A stretch of 64,000 bases of DNA from Streptomyces albus subsp. albus (GCF_000725885.1 NZ_JODR01000010.1:174722-238721), one strand, 5' to 3'. Positions 9,200 to 18,092 are shown, counted from the first letter of the stretch. Notes: generated from the letters alone by a model not told the origin. A program made the numbers and translations.

Positions 9200-10072
9200 A
9201 TGACCGCTGTGTTCGCGCTGGCCACCAGTCTCCTGTGGGGGCTGGCCGATTTCGGGGGCGGCATGCTGAGCAAACGCCTGCGCGAGCTGACCGTTGTCGT
9301 CGTCTCCCAGGGCGCCGCCTGCCTGGTGCTCGGCGGCATCGTGCTGGGCACCGGCGCCTGGAGCGAACTGGACGCCCGGCTGCTGTGGTGCGCCGTGGCG
9401 GCGGGCGCCATCGGACCGGTGTCGATGCTGTGCTTCTACCGGGCGCTGGCCGTCGGACCGATGGGGGTGGTCTCCCCCGTCGCCACCCTCGGCAGCGTGG
9501 CGGTGCCCGTCGCCGTCGGCATGGTGCTGCACGGCGAGCGGCCCGGCCTGATCCAGGCGGCCGGCAGCCTCGTCGCGGTCACCGGCGTCGTACTCGCCGG
9601 CGGCATCGGCGGCGGGGGCGCACCGGTACGGCAGCGGACGATCCTGCTGACGCTGGTGGCCGCCTTCGGCTTCGGCGCCACGATGAGCCTCGTCGCCGAA
9701 GCGTCCATGACGGTCACCGGCCTGTTCCTCACCCTGTTCGTGCAACGGCTGGTCAACGTCGTCGTCGGCGGCGGCGCCCTGTTCGTCTCGGCACGGCGCG
9801 GCACCCCCGCCCTGCCCGAGGCGGGGATGCGCGCCGTGTGGGGCTCGCTGCCCGCCCTCGCGTTCGTCGGGCTGGCCGACGTCGCCGCCAACGGCACCTA
9901 CGCGGTGGCCGCCCAGCACGGTCCGGTCACCGTCGCCGCCGTACTCGCCTCCCTGTACCCGGTGGTCACCGCACTGGCCGCGCGCGGCGTCCTGCGGGAG
10001 CGGTTGCAGGGCCTCCAGACGGCCGGCGCGGGGCTCGCGCTGCTCGGCACGGTGCTGCTGGCCTCGGGATGA
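9200..10072 (+). CDS. EamA/DMT superfamily transporter
   Basis: 290-residue integral membrane protein with about ten hydrophobic segments in two EamA repeats (residues 1-135 and 150-290). The first repeat has the usual LLWGLADFGGG opening and GPMGVVSPVA loop; the second has GPVTVAAVLASLYPVVT. It probably exports a metabolite or amino acid. The ATG at 9200 is preferred over the longer open frame because the latter would translate the operator region. Divergence from an XRE-cupin regulator suggests substrate-responsive control. Confidence 0.9.
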   Translation: MTAVFALATSLLWGLADFGGGMLSKRLRELTVVVVSQGAACLVLGGIVLGTGAWSELDARLLWCAVAAGAIGPVSMLCFYRALAVGPMGVVSPVATLGSVAVPVAVGMVLHGERPGLIQAAGSLVAVTGVVLAGGIGGGGAPVRQRTILLTLVAAFGFGATMSLVAEASMTVTGLFLTLFVQRLVNVVVGGGALFVSARRGTPALPEAGMRAVWGSLPALAFVGLADVAANGTYAVAAQHGPVTVAAVLASLYPVVTALAARGVLRERLQGLQTAGAGLALLGTVLLASG

Positions 10073-10089
10073 CGGCCGGTGCCCGGTCC

Positions 10090-10821
10090 TCACCCCTCGC
10101 CGCCCGGCTGCTGGGGCAGTTCGGCCAGCGCGAGCAGTTCCTGCGGAGTGACCCCCTCGGGGACGGGCACCGGCGGCGGGGTGCGCAGCGGCGGCTGCCA
10201 CCCCTTCTCGGGGTCGAGCCGGCGCACCACCTTCGCGGGCGCTCCGGCCACCACCGCGTGGTCGGGCACCCGGCCCCGCACCACGGCGCCGGCCGCCACC
10301 ACGACGTTCCGGCCCAGTGTCGCCCCCGGCAGGACGACCGCTCCGGCACCGATCCAGCTGCCCGGCCCGATCTCCACGGGCGCGGTGCGCGGCCACTGCT
10401 TGCCGACGGGGCGGGCCGGATCGTCGTAGGAGTGGTTCGTGGAGGTGATGTACACGTACGGGCCGCAGAAGACGTCGTCTCCGACCTCCACCCGGGTGTC
10501 CGCGATGATGTGGCTCCCGCGGCCCAGCACCACGCCGTTGCCGAGCCGCAGCACGGTGTCGGGACCCAGGTCCAGGTCCGGCATCATCCCCGCGGTCAGC
10601 GTGACGTCCTGGCCGATGACGCAGTGGTCGCCCAGCTCGATCCACGGGGTGCCGAAGACCGTGCCCTGCGGGAAGGCCAGCCTGGTGCCGGTACCGATAC
10701 GGCGGAAGGCGTACGGGCCCGGGCGCCGCGCGGTGACGGCGCCGGCGCTCTGGACCCGCCGCCAGATGCCGTGCAGGGCGCGGGAGCTGAGGGACGAGAA
10801 CGTGTTCCTGAGGGATGGCAC
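10090..10821 (-). CDS. Left-handed beta-helix acyltransferase (maltose O-acetyltransferase type)
   Basis: 243 residues with a hexapeptide-repeat beta helix from about residue 60 to 205. The acetyltransferase loop STNHSYDDPARPVGKQ and the terminal PDHAVVAGAPAKVVRRL are typical of sugar or lipid O-acetyltransferases. The GTG at 10821 is chosen because TACCGT lies exactly six bases upstream, a leaderless arrangement seen repeatedly in this window; an in-frame start at 10872 would add 17 basic residues. The acceptor is unknown. Confidence 0.82.
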   Translation of the reverse strand: MPSLRNTFSSLSSRALHGIWRRVQSAGAVTARRPGPYAFRRIGTGTRLAFPQGTVFGTPWIELGDHCVIGQDVTLTAGMMPDLDLGPDTVLRLGNGVVLGRGSHIIADTRVEVGDDVFCGPYVYITSTNHSYDDPARPVGKQWPRTAPVEIGPGSWIGAGAVVLPGATLGRNVVVAAGAVVRGRVPDHAVVAGAPAKVVRRLDPEKGWQPPLRTPPPVPVPEGVTPQELLALAELPQQPGGEG

Positions 10822-10934
10822 GCGGTCACGGTAGCGCCCGCGGCGTCCGCCGCTCCCGGTGAGGTTCCTCACGAGTAGCTTCCGGGCCCGCGCCCGGGGC
10901 GCACTGCCCGCCGTGCGTCAGGAACCGCCGTGCG

Positions 10935-11483
10935 TCAGGAAGTGGCGGGCCGGCCGTCCGTGGACGCCTCGCGGTGCCGCTGGGCGAGTTCCATATAGGC
11001 GAGTGCGTTCAGGCGCACGCCCTCGCGTTCCTCGTCGGTCAGCTCGCGCCGCACCTTGCCGGGCACGCCCGCGACGAGGGAGCCGGGCGGCACGACCATG
11101 CCCTGCGGCACCAGTGTCTGGGCCGCCACGAGGGAGCCGGCGCCGATGTGGGCGCCGTTGAGGACGGTGGCGCCCATCCCGATGAGGACGTCGTCCTCGA
11201 CGGTGCAGCCGTGCAGCACCGCGTTGTGGCCCACGGTCACCCGCGCCCCGACGGTGACGGGAAAGCCGGGATCGCCGTGGACGGTGCAGTTGTCCTGCAC
11301 ATTGCTGTCCTCACCCAGCACGATGGGCCCCGCGTCGGCGCGCAGCACCGCGCCGTACCACAGGCTCGAACCGGCGGCCATGGTCACCTCACCGGCGACG
11401 ACGGAGGCCGGCGCGCGGAAGGCGCCCGCGTCCAGCCGGGGCGCGTGTCCGCCGACGGTGACGACCAGTCCTTGTGCTGTCAT
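10935..11483 (-). CDS. Gamma-carbonic-anhydrase-like hexapeptide protein
   Basis: 182 residues with a left-handed beta helix. The blocks RADAGPIVLGEDSNVQDNC, TVGHNAVLHGCTV and IGMGATVLNGA carry the histidines that bind zinc or iron in gamma carbonic anhydrases and PaaY/YrdA proteins (H of VHGDPG and the GHNAVLH pair are present). Carbonic anhydrase or CoA-thioester hydrolase activity is possible. No functional link to its neighbours is evident. Confidence 0.88.
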   Translation of the reverse strand: MTAQGLVVTVGGHAPRLDAGAFRAPASVVAGEVTMAAGSSLWYGAVLRADAGPIVLGEDSNVQDNCTVHGDPGFPVTVGARVTVGHNAVLHGCTVEDDVLIGMGATVLNGAHIGAGSLVAAQTLVPQGMVVPPGSLVAGVPGKVRRELTDEEREGVRLNALAYMELAQRHREASTDGRPATS

Positions 11484-11577
11484 TGCCGCGCTCCGCTTCC
11501 GCGCCCTTCGTCCGGGGCGCTGTCCGTCGTCCGACGCGCTGTTCGACCGGTTCGTACGGGCCGTACCGCCCGCCGCC

Positions 11578-12336
11578 TCAATCCCCGGCGGGTGCGGGGG
11601 CCGGCCCCTCCTCCTGGGCGGCCACCCCGGCCGGTGCCGGGCCGCGCCCCGCCCCGTCGGCCGGCGGGACGACCGTCGCGGAGTCCGCCGCGGAGTCCGC
11701 CGCCGCGTGAGCCGTCTCCGTCTCCTCGGAGGCCGCCGCCTTCCCCGCCCGGCGCTTGACGATCACCATGGAGGCGAGACCGATCAGCACGGCGGCGACC
11801 AGGCCCAGCCAGGAGAACCGCTTGAGCCAGGCCTCGGCCACGATGCCGACGTAGTAGATGACGGCGGTGGTGCCGCCGGCCCAGACGACACCGCCCAGCA
11901 CGTTCGCGGTCAGGAACTTCCAGTAGGGCATCTTGAGCACCCCGGCCAGCGGCCCGGCGAAGATGCGCAGCAGTGCGATGAAGCGGCCGAAGAAGACCGC
12001 CCACATGCCCCACCGCTGGAAGGACCGCTCGGCCGTCGCCACATGGCTGGGCCCGAAGTGCTTGGGGAACTTCCGGCCCAGCCATTCCAGCAGGGGCTTG
12101 CCGCCCTTGCGGCCGATGCCGTAGCCGATGGAGTCGCCGATGATGGCACCGGCCGTGGCCGAGGCCCCCAGGACGACCGGGTCGATGTGGCCCTGCTGGG
12201 AGGCCAGCAGCGCGGAGCTGACCAGCACGATCTCGCCGGGGAGCGGGATGCCCAGGCTCTCCAGGCCGATGACGACCCCCACCAGGAGGTACACGCTGAC
12301 GGCCGGGACGCTCTCCAGCCACTCCTGGATGTGCAA
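11578..12336 (-). CDS. DedA family membrane protein
   Basis: 252 residues with a SNARE-associated (DedA) domain at about 10-175. Visible signatures are ESLGIPLPGE near the N-terminus and the GRFIALLRIFAGPLAG re-entrant segment. DedA proteins include flippases for undecaprenyl phosphate and other lipids. The C-terminal 60 residues are an Ala/Glu/Pro-rich tail. The start codon is TTG (12334-12336), supported by a GAGAGGAAG ribosome site eight bases upstream. Convergent spacing to the hotdog gene is ample. Confidence 0.9.
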   Translation of the reverse strand: MHIQEWLESVPAVSVYLLVGVVIGLESLGIPLPGEIVLVSSALLASQQGHIDPVVLGASATAGAIIGDSIGYGIGRKGGKPLLEWLGRKFPKHFGPSHVATAERSFQRWGMWAVFFGRFIALLRIFAGPLAGVLKMPYWKFLTANVLGGVVWAGGTTAVIYYVGIVAEAWLKRFSWLGLVAAVLIGLASMVIVKRRAGKAAASEETETAHAAADSAADSATVVPPADGAGRGPAPAGVAAQEEGPAPAPAGD

Positions 12337-12433
12337 CTACGGCTTCCTCTCACGGCATTCGGGCTCGGTCTCGGAAGCCTACTCGACATGCCGCGCAGGT
12401 GTGCGCACGGGCCGCTGCGGGCCGGCCGGGGCC

Positions 12434-12889
12434 TCAGTCGTTGGGCCGCAGGGTCCACACGATGGTCATCTCGCTGGTGACGACGCCGTCGGGGCGGGTG
12501 AGGGTGACCTTCACCGGGAATTCGGGGCGCTCCCCGCGGTCCAGTTCGGCGACCACCTCGGCGGCCGGGCGGCCCAGCCGGGCGGTGGCGGTGACGACGC
12601 CTTTGGCGATCTTCTTGAAGTCCAGTTCCACGTGCACCGGCAGTGGCACCGCACGGGAGAGCTGGTCGGCGAAGGCGGCGAGGGTGATCGCGCCGCTGGC
12701 CGATTCGGCGAGCGTGAACATGGCACCCGCGTGCGGGCCGCCGACGTGGTTGTGGAACGCGCTCTGATCGGGCAGGGCGACGACGACCCGTTCGGGCGAG
12801 GTCTCCAGGTACTCCAGGTTGAGGGTGCGCGCCATCGGCACGGCGGCCGTCATCATCGCGCCGATGTCCGGCTGTGACTCTGTCGTCAT
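12434..12889 (-). CDS. Hotdog-fold thioesterase-like protein (DUF4442/PaaI type)
   Basis: 151 residues predicted as a single hotdog fold. The segment HNHVGGPHAGAMFTLAES is the central hotdog helix with the Asn-His and Gly-rich signature, and VELDFKKIAKG is the following strand. Members hydrolyse acyl-CoA thioesters, but the substrate cannot be inferred. It is monocistronic and convergent with nothing nearby. Confidence 0.82.
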   Translation of the reverse strand: MTTESQPDIGAMMTAAVPMARTLNLEYLETSPERVVVALPDQSAFHNHVGGPHAGAMFTLAESASGAITLAAFADQLSRAVPLPVHVELDFKKIAKGVVTATARLGRPAAEVVAELDRGERPEFPVKVTLTRPDGVVTSEMTIVWTLRPND

Positions 12890-12936
12890 GCCCGCACGTT
12901 ACCACCCAGTAACCGGAGTGGGGAGGGCCCCTCTTT

Positions 12937-12967
12937 CCCGCTTCCTTCCCGCTTCCTTCCCGCTTCG
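12937..12967. repeat. Three copies of CCCGCTTCCTT
   Basis: The spacer upstream of the Pro/Gln-rich membrane protein gene contains an 11-base pyrimidine-rich unit repeated nearly three times. No function is evident. Confidence 0.6.
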
Positions 12968-13047
12968 GCCGCAGTCGTGTAGCGGGTCCGTACCGATCCA
13001 CGGACGGCCGTGGCCGGGGCACCGGACGCACCATAGGGTTATCGGCC

Positions 13048-14244
13048 ATGTGGCCAGGACAGCAGCAGCCCGGGGGCGAGCAGAACCCTCAACAGCCCAA
13101 CCCGTACCAGCAGCCGGGTTATCAGCAGCCGAACCCGTACCAGCAGCCCGGGTACGGACAGCAGCCGACAGGCGGGCAACCGGGATACGGGGAGCAGCCC
13201 GCGGCTCAGCAGCCCGGGTACGGACAGCAGCCGACGGGTGGTCAGCCCGGGTACGGACAGCCGGCGGCGGGGCAGCAGCCCGGGTACGGACAGCAGCAGC
13301 CGGCGGGCGGGCAGCCGGGTCAGCCCCCGTTCCCGTACGGCCAGCAGCCCGGCGGCCCCGGCCCGTCCGGGCAGTGGGGCCCGGCGGGGGTGCCGGGCAG
13401 CCCGCAGTCGCCCAAGGGCGGGGGCGGCGGTGGCCGGAAGAAGACGGTCGTCATCTCCGTCGTCGCGGCCGTCGCGGTGGTCGCCGCCGCGGTGACGGGC
13501 TTCGCCGTGTTCGGCGGCGGTGACGACGACGGGAAGAAGACGAAGGCCGACAAGTCGACGTCGCCCGACGTCGGGAAGAAGTCCCCGGAGCCGGAGAAGT
13601 CCGGCGGGACCGAGCCGGGCGGCGGCGGTGCAGAGAAGGACTCGAAGGACCCGTCCGAGCCGGTGGTCAAGGGCTGGCAGACCGTGACCAACCCCAAGTG
13701 GTACTCCGCCTTCGACGTGCCCAAGTCCGAGGACTGGACGGTCCGCTCCCCCGGCACCATCACCGGTTTCGAGGACGACAAGGGCAAGGTCCTGGTCGCC
13801 ATGTCGGCCCCCGCCTACTACAAGGACAACTGGTGCAAGGAGTCCAGCCGGGCCGCCGTCGGCACCAAGGGCGGCCAGGGTTCCAAGAGCACCAAGGAGG
13901 CCGCGAAGATAGCGGCGGGCAACTTCGCCATCGCCGGCTTCGACCAGAAGCGGAAGGGCACCCTCAAGGTCTCCGAGGCCAAGCCCTTCGAGAACAAGCA
14001 CGGCATCAAGGGCCACACCTCGACCGCCACCGTCAGCGGAGTGCCGACCGACGACAAGTGCGCGCCCAGCGCGGGCAAGGTGGTCACGGCCTCGTGGATC
14101 AACAGCAACGGTGACCTGGCGATCTGGGTCCTCTACACCGACGCGGGCGTCAAGGACGAGGTGCCGGACGCCACCATCAAGAAGATCATGGGCAGCCTGC
14201 GCAACTACGAGTCGTCCGGCGACCAGAACGAGCCCCGCGGCTGA
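13048..14244 (+). CDS. Pro/Gln-rich repeat protein with one membrane anchor
   Basis: 398 residues. Residues 1-115 hold about ten [12 protein letters not shown]-type repeats, then GGGGGGRKK precedes one transmembrane helix (about 131-152). A charged linker leads to an extracellular domain (about 215-390) with three cysteines and no recognised catalytic motif. This cytosolic repeat, helix, outer-domain plan is common in actinobacterial envelope proteins. There is no ribosome site; TAGGGT at 13034-13039 is eight bases from the ATG, suggesting a leaderless mRNA. Confidence 0.9.
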   Translation: MWPGQQQPGGEQNPQQPNPYQQPGYQQPNPYQQPGYGQQPTGGQPGYGEQPAAQQPGYGQQPTGGQPGYGQPAAGQQPGYGQQQPAGGQPGQPPFPYGQQPGGPGPSGQWGPAGVPGSPQSPKGGGGGGRKKTVVISVVAAVAVVAAAVTGFAVFGGGDDDGKKTKADKSTSPDVGKKSPEPEKSGGTEPGGGGAEKDSKDPSEPVVKGWQTVTNPKWYSAFDVPKSEDWTVRSPGTITGFEDDKGKVLVAMSAPAYYKDNWCKESSRAAVGTKGGQGSKSTKEAAKIAAGNFAIAGFDQKRKGTLKVSEAKPFENKHGIKGHTSTATVSGVPTDDKCAPSAGKVVTASWINSNGDLAIWVLYTDAGVKDEVPDATIKKIMGSLRNYESSGDQNEPRG

Positions 14245-14288
14245 CCCGTCCCGCCCCGGCGGACAACCGGAACCCGGACGACCGGAAC

Positions 14289-14322
14289 GACGGCGCCTTC
14301 AGCCGATGCCGAAGGCGCCGTC
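14289..14322. terminator. Hairpin terminator between convergent genes
   Basis: Positions 14289-14300 and 14311-14322 form a perfect 12-base stem with a 10-base loop. The stem overlaps the stop codon of the minus-strand spermidine-synthase-like gene (14299-14301). It can serve both converging genes. Confidence 0.75.
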
Positions 14323-15159
14323 GGGCGGTTCGGGGGACGGCACGGCCGAGGCGTCCCCCACCGGGGAGGCACCGCGCAGAAAACGGTCCAGGGCGCTGCC
14401 GTGCTCGACCCGCGCCGGGAACGGGTCGGCCGAACAGCGCCGGGCCAGCTCCTCCAGCGGCGGCTCCCGGCGGGAGGCCAGCAGCACCACGTTCCCGAAC
14501 CGCCTGCCCCGCAGCACGGCGGGCTCCGCGACGATCGCCACGTACGGGAAGACCTCGGCGAAGGTCGCCAGCTGCGAGGCGAGGAAGCGGAACGGGGCGG
14601 CATCGGCCAGATTGGCCGCGTAGACGCCGTCCGTCCGCAGCACCCGCGCCGCCTGCCGAGCGTACGGCAGAGTGGTCAGATGCGCCGGGATGCGCGACCC
14701 GCTGTACACATCCGCCAGCAGCACATCGGCACTGCCGTCCGCGGCTTCCTCCAGGGCGGCCCGCCCGTCGGCCGCCACCACCGTGACACCGGCCCCCTCC
14801 GGCAGCGGCAGCACTTCCGTGACGAAAGCGGTCAGTTCCGCGTCCGGTTCGGCCACGTACTGCCGGGACCCGGGCCGGCTCGCCGCGACGTAGCGCGGCA
14901 GGGCGAGTGCCCCGCCACCCAGGTGCAGTACGTCCAGCGGGGCACCGGCCGGTGCCGCGGCGTCCAGCAGATGGCCGACCCGGCGCGCGTACTCGAACTC
15001 CAGATGTTCCGGCTCGTCCAGATCGACGTACGACTGGGGCGCGCCCTCCACCGTCAGCAGCCAGGCCCGTTCGCGGTCGATGTCCGGTATCAGCCGGGCC
15101 TCGCCGCCCCGGACGGCTCTGATGCGGGGTATCCGCTCCCCGCCGGCCTCGGTGTCCAC
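14299..15159 (-). CDS. Spermidine-synthase-like methyltransferase-fold protein
   Basis: 286 residues with a Rossmann class I fold. The glycine motif LDVLHLGGGALALPRYVA and the acidic strand end YVAEPDAELTAFV match polyamine aminopropyltransferase-like proteins; VLLADVYSGSRIPAHL is the DvYsG block used in that family in place of the catalytic DAF/DSTDP segment. True spermidine synthase activity is doubtful because the standard substrate Asp motif is altered. The GTG at 15159 has CACAAT exactly six bases upstream and no ribosome site, so it is probably leaderless. Confidence 0.82.
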   Translation of the reverse strand: MDTEAGGERIPRIRAVRGGEARLIPDIDRERAWLLTVEGAPQSYVDLDEPEHLEFEYARRVGHLLDAAAPAGAPLDVLHLGGGALALPRYVAASRPGSRQYVAEPDAELTAFVTEVLPLPEGAGVTVVAADGRAALEEAADGSADVLLADVYSGSRIPAHLTTLPYARQAARVLRTDGVYAANLADAAPFRFLASQLATFAEVFPYVAIVAEPAVLRGRRFGNVVLLASRREPPLEELARRCSADPFPARVEHGSALDRFLRGASPVGDASAVPSPEPPDGAFGIG

Positions 15160-15209
15160 CGCCCCATTGTGCGGGTACGGCGGCGCGGGCGGGGACAGCC
15201 CCGTGAGGA

Positions 15210-15809
15210 TCACCCGGCGTGACTGCGCGGGCCCGGGTGTCCCCGCTCGCACTCGGGCAGCGGTACGTACGTGTCGACGGCGTCCAGCAGCGCGTCGATG
15301 GTGCCTCGCCAGCGCGGTTCGCCCGCCAGGGCGCGGCCGGCGGAGACCCGTACGGCGGGCAGCGTCTCGCCGTTGTGGCCGTGCGCCGTCAGCAGCGTCC
15401 GCACCTCGGCCTCCACCCTTTCCGTCAGTACGTCGTGGCCCTCGTCCGCCATGGTGAGGGCCACGACGAGCGGGGCGAGGCCGATCCTGCGGGCGAGGGC
15501 GACGTGCTCGACGGTGCCGGGCCGCACCCCCTCCAGGACGGAGACGGCCAGCACCGCACCATCCAGCCGGTCCGTGGCACGGGCCGGATCGAGCACCGTG
15601 TAGCGGCGGGTGTCGGTGGCGCACCGGAATCGTCGTGGGAGGCCCGACAGCGCGGGGGACGGCACCGGATCGCCGGGAACCGGCCCGGCCGGGCCGCCGC
15701 CGGCGCCGCGGGGCACCGAGAGCGCGCGGGCGAGCGTCGTCTTGCCGTGCCCCTGATGGCCCAGCGTGCCGATGGTCAGATGCGGAACGGGGTGCGGATG
15801 CGCGGACAT
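15210..15809 (-). CDS. Stand-alone, degenerate EF-Tu-like G domain
   Basis: 199 residues aligning by eye along the whole EF-Tu G domain but ending before domains II and III. The P-loop GHQGHGKTT (17-25) is intact. The DCPGH switch II motif is replaced by VLDPARATD (72-80), the NKxD guanine motif by TMAD (119-122), and the switch I region is shortened. The tail TIDALLDAVDTYVPLPE matches the last EF-Tu G-domain helix. GTP specificity and hydrolysis are therefore doubtful. A good ribosome site (AGGAGG) precedes the ATG, so the gene looks expressed. Role unknown. Confidence 0.8.
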   Translation of the reverse strand: MSAHPHPVPHLTIGTLGHQGHGKTTLARALSVPRGAGGGPAGPVPGDPVPSPALSGLPRRFRCATDTRRYTVLDPARATDRLDGAVLAVSVLEGVRPGTVEHVALARRIGLAPLVVALTMADEGHDVLTERVEAEVRTLLTAHGHNGETLPAVRVSAGRALAGEPRWRGTIDALLDAVDTYVPLPECERGHPGPRSHAG

Positions 15810-15844
15810 GGGTGCCCTCCTGGACCGGTTCGGGACGTGAAAAG

Positions 15845-15912
15845 GCGGGACCCCTGAGGAAGACCGACCCTTCCCCGTGGGGTCCTCGGTCAGCCCGGGA
15901 AGGGTCGGCGTC
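15845..15912 (-). promoter_or_regulatory. Structured 5' leader of the EF-Tu-like gene
   Basis: Positions 15865-15876 and 15898-15909 are perfect 12-base reverse complements around a 21-base loop. Within the loop, GGGGTCC (15880-15886 on the plus strand) can pair with GGGACCC just outside the stem (15848-15854), giving either a pseudoknot or an alternative hairpin followed on the minus strand by CGCCTTTT. This resembles an attenuator or protein-binding leader. The rest of the gene-free stretch 15810-16227 shows only the promoter of the TVP38-family gene. Confidence 0.5.
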
Positions 15913-16227
15913 GGCGGTCGGCGGCGCCACGGGGAACAGGGCGGGCGGACGTGCCCGGGATCAGGAAGACGGCAGCCGGGGGCCCGGCCGCGACCACGGC
16001 CGGAACGGGATGGGGGGACTGCCGGAGCACCGACCGATCATCCCCCGCCAACTGCTGCCCGTCGAACGGTTTTCGGCAGCGCCGCCCGCCCGGCCCCGCC
16101 CGCCGGCTCCGTCGCAGGTGGAAGCCGGGATGACCGGCAGAAGAACACCTCGTCGCACCGGTACCTTTCGGGCTTTCCGTACGACTTCGAACGGCGGAAG
16201 GACCGGTTCGTCGGTTACGCTCCCAGC

Positions 16228-17043
16228 GTGCCCGTCCCCGCCACGCAGCCAGACGGACTCCCCGGCCGTCTCGCCCAGACAGTGCTCTCCCCCTGGTGCC
16301 GCCTCGCCCTCCTCGCCCTGCTGTTGTGCGGCGCGGCCACGGCGATGCTGCTGTACGAGCCCCAGCGGCTGCTCGCCCACGGCTGGCCGCCGCAGTGGGG
16401 CGGAGGGACAGCCGTCGCCCTCTTCGGTGCGGCCTACGGCCTGTGCACGGCGGCGTTCGTACCGCGCCCCGTCCTCAACGTCGCGGCCGGCGTGCTCTTC
16501 GGCGCCCAGGCCGGTACGTTCTCGGCCACCGTGGGCACGGTGATCGGCGCGGGCATCGCCTTCGGACTGGGCCGGCTGCTGGGCCAGGACGCGCTGCGCA
16601 CCCTGGTGCGCGGCCGGTGGATGGCCGCCGCCGACCGGCAGTTGAGCAGGCACGGTTTCCGCTCGATGCTGGTGATCCGGCTGCTGCCGGGGGTCCCCTT
16701 CGCGGCCTCCAACTACGGCGCCGCCGTCTCCCGGATGCGCTGGAGCGCCTTTCTGGGCGCGACCGCGCTGGGCTCTCTGCCCAACACCGCCGCGTACGTG
16801 ATCGCGGGCTCCAGCGCCGCGACCCCGACCTCGCCGGTCTTCCTCGCCTCGTTCGGCTTCATCGCGCTCTCCGGGCTGGCAGGGGCCGTCTTCGCCTGGC
16901 GCAAGCGGGCGCAACTGCGCGGCGCGGGGCGACGGACGGAGCCGGCCGTATGCCACGGGTGCGGCTCACCGGCCTGCGGGCGGCCCGTCCCCGCCGTCCG
17001 CGAGCGCGCGCTGACCGCCCGCGGCGCCGCGGACCGCAGATGA
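16228..17043 (+). CDS. TVP38/TMEM64 family membrane protein
   Basis: 271 residues with a SNARE-associated domain. Visible landmarks are FVPRPVLNVAAGVLFG, the GRLLG segment and the re-entrant-loop motif VIRLLPGVPFAASNYGAA. Family members are related to DedA lipid flippases. The GTG at 16228 is chosen because TACGCT ends exactly six bases before it; the much longer open frame upstream has no family similarity. The C-terminal 40 residues carry a CHGCGSPAC cysteine cluster not usual for the family. The gene is 33 bases upstream of uppP on the same strand, suggesting an operon. Confidence 0.87.
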   Translation: MPVPATQPDGLPGRLAQTVLSPWCRLALLALLLCGAATAMLLYEPQRLLAHGWPPQWGGGTAVALFGAAYGLCTAAFVPRPVLNVAAGVLFGAQAGTFSATVGTVIGAGIAFGLGRLLGQDALRTLVRGRWMAAADRQLSRHGFRSMLVIRLLPGVPFAASNYGAAVSRMRWSAFLGATALGSLPNTAAYVIAGSSAATPTSPVFLASFGFIALSGLAGAVFAWRKRAQLRGAGRRTEPAVCHGCGSPACGRPVPAVRERALTARGAADRR

Positions 17044-17076
17044 CACCGACCACCACACAGGACGAGCCCCTCCGCG

Positions 17077-17949
17077 ATGTCTTGGTTTGAATCCTTCGTC
17101 CTCGGCCTCGTGCAGGGGCTGACCGAATTCCTCCCGATCTCCTCCAGCGCCCACCTGCGTCTGGTGGCGGCGTTCGCCGGCTGGAAGGACCCGGGGGCGG
17201 CGTTCACCGCGGTCACCCAGATCGGTACCGAGGCGGCTGTCCTCATCTTCTTCCGCAAGGACATCGGCCGCATCCTGGCGGCGTGGTTCCGCTCCCTCCA
17301 CAACCGTGAGGCGCGGCACGACCCCGACGCGCGTATGGGCTGGCTGGTGATCGTCGGCTCCGTACCGATCGGCGTGCTGGGACTGGCCTTCAAGGACCAG
17401 ATCGAGGGGCCGTTCCGCGATCTGCGGCTGATCGCCACGACACTGATCGTGCTCGGCGTCATCCTCGGCATCGCCGACCGGATGGCCGCGCGGCAGACGA
17501 AGGGCGGCCGGCACCGGGTCCGGCGGGAACCCAAGTCACTCGAACAGCTGACTGTGCGGGACGGGCTCCTCTACGGCTGCGCCCAGGCCCTGGCACTGGT
17601 GCCCGGCGTCTCCCGTTCGGGCGCCACCATCAGCGGCGGCCTTTTCATGGGGTACCGCCGGGAGGCGGCTGCCCGTTACTCCTTCCTGCTGGCGGTGCCC
17701 GCCGTACTCGCCTCGGGTCTCTTCGAGCTCATGGACATCGGCGAGGGCCATGTCGCCTGGGGGCCCACCCTGTTCGCCACCGCACTGGCGTTCGTCGTGG
17801 CCTACATGGTCATCGCATGGTTCATGCGCTTCATCTCGACCCGCAGCTTCATGCCGTTCGTCCTCTACCGCATCGCCCTGGGCGTGGCCCTGTTCGCGCT
17901 GGTGGCCGCCGGAGTCCTGGACCCCGACGCGGGCCCGACCGGCGGATGA
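17077..17949 (+). CDS. uppP: Undecaprenyl-diphosphatase UppP (BacA)
   Basis: 290-residue membrane enzyme that converts undecaprenyl diphosphate to the monophosphate, recycling the lipid carrier for peptidoglycan and teichoic acid synthesis; overproduction gives bacitracin resistance in other bacteria. Both active-site motifs are present: GLTEFLPISSSAHL near the N-terminus and PGVSRSGATISGGLFMG near residue 175. About eight transmembrane segments are visible. The ribosome site is weak, so coupling to the upstream TVP38-family gene is plausible. Streptomyces often has more than one UppP. Confidence 0.95.
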   Translation: MSWFESFVLGLVQGLTEFLPISSSAHLRLVAAFAGWKDPGAAFTAVTQIGTEAAVLIFFRKDIGRILAAWFRSLHNREARHDPDARMGWLVIVGSVPIGVLGLAFKDQIEGPFRDLRLIATTLIVLGVILGIADRMAARQTKGGRHRVRREPKSLEQLTVRDGLLYGCAQALALVPGVSRSGATISGGLFMGYRREAAARYSFLLAVPAVLASGLFELMDIGEGHVAWGPTLFATALAFVVAYMVIAWFMRFISTRSFMPFVLYRIALGVALFALVAAGVLDPDAGPTGG

Positions 17950-18092
17950 GCGCGCATTCGCGCCCCTCCTCCATGCCGCGGCGCTGTCCCGACGACGCAG
18001 GTCCGGCGGTCTCACGAACCTGAGCGGCACGCCGCACAAGGCGGGCGCCGGGGCCCGGCCTCACTACGGGGAGGGATGCGGCGGTGGTGCCG

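Noticed and set aside
10090..10872. Longer start at 10872 for the beta-helix acyltransferase
   Set aside because: The extra residues are not typical of the family, and the GTG at 10821 has a well-placed -10 hexamer.
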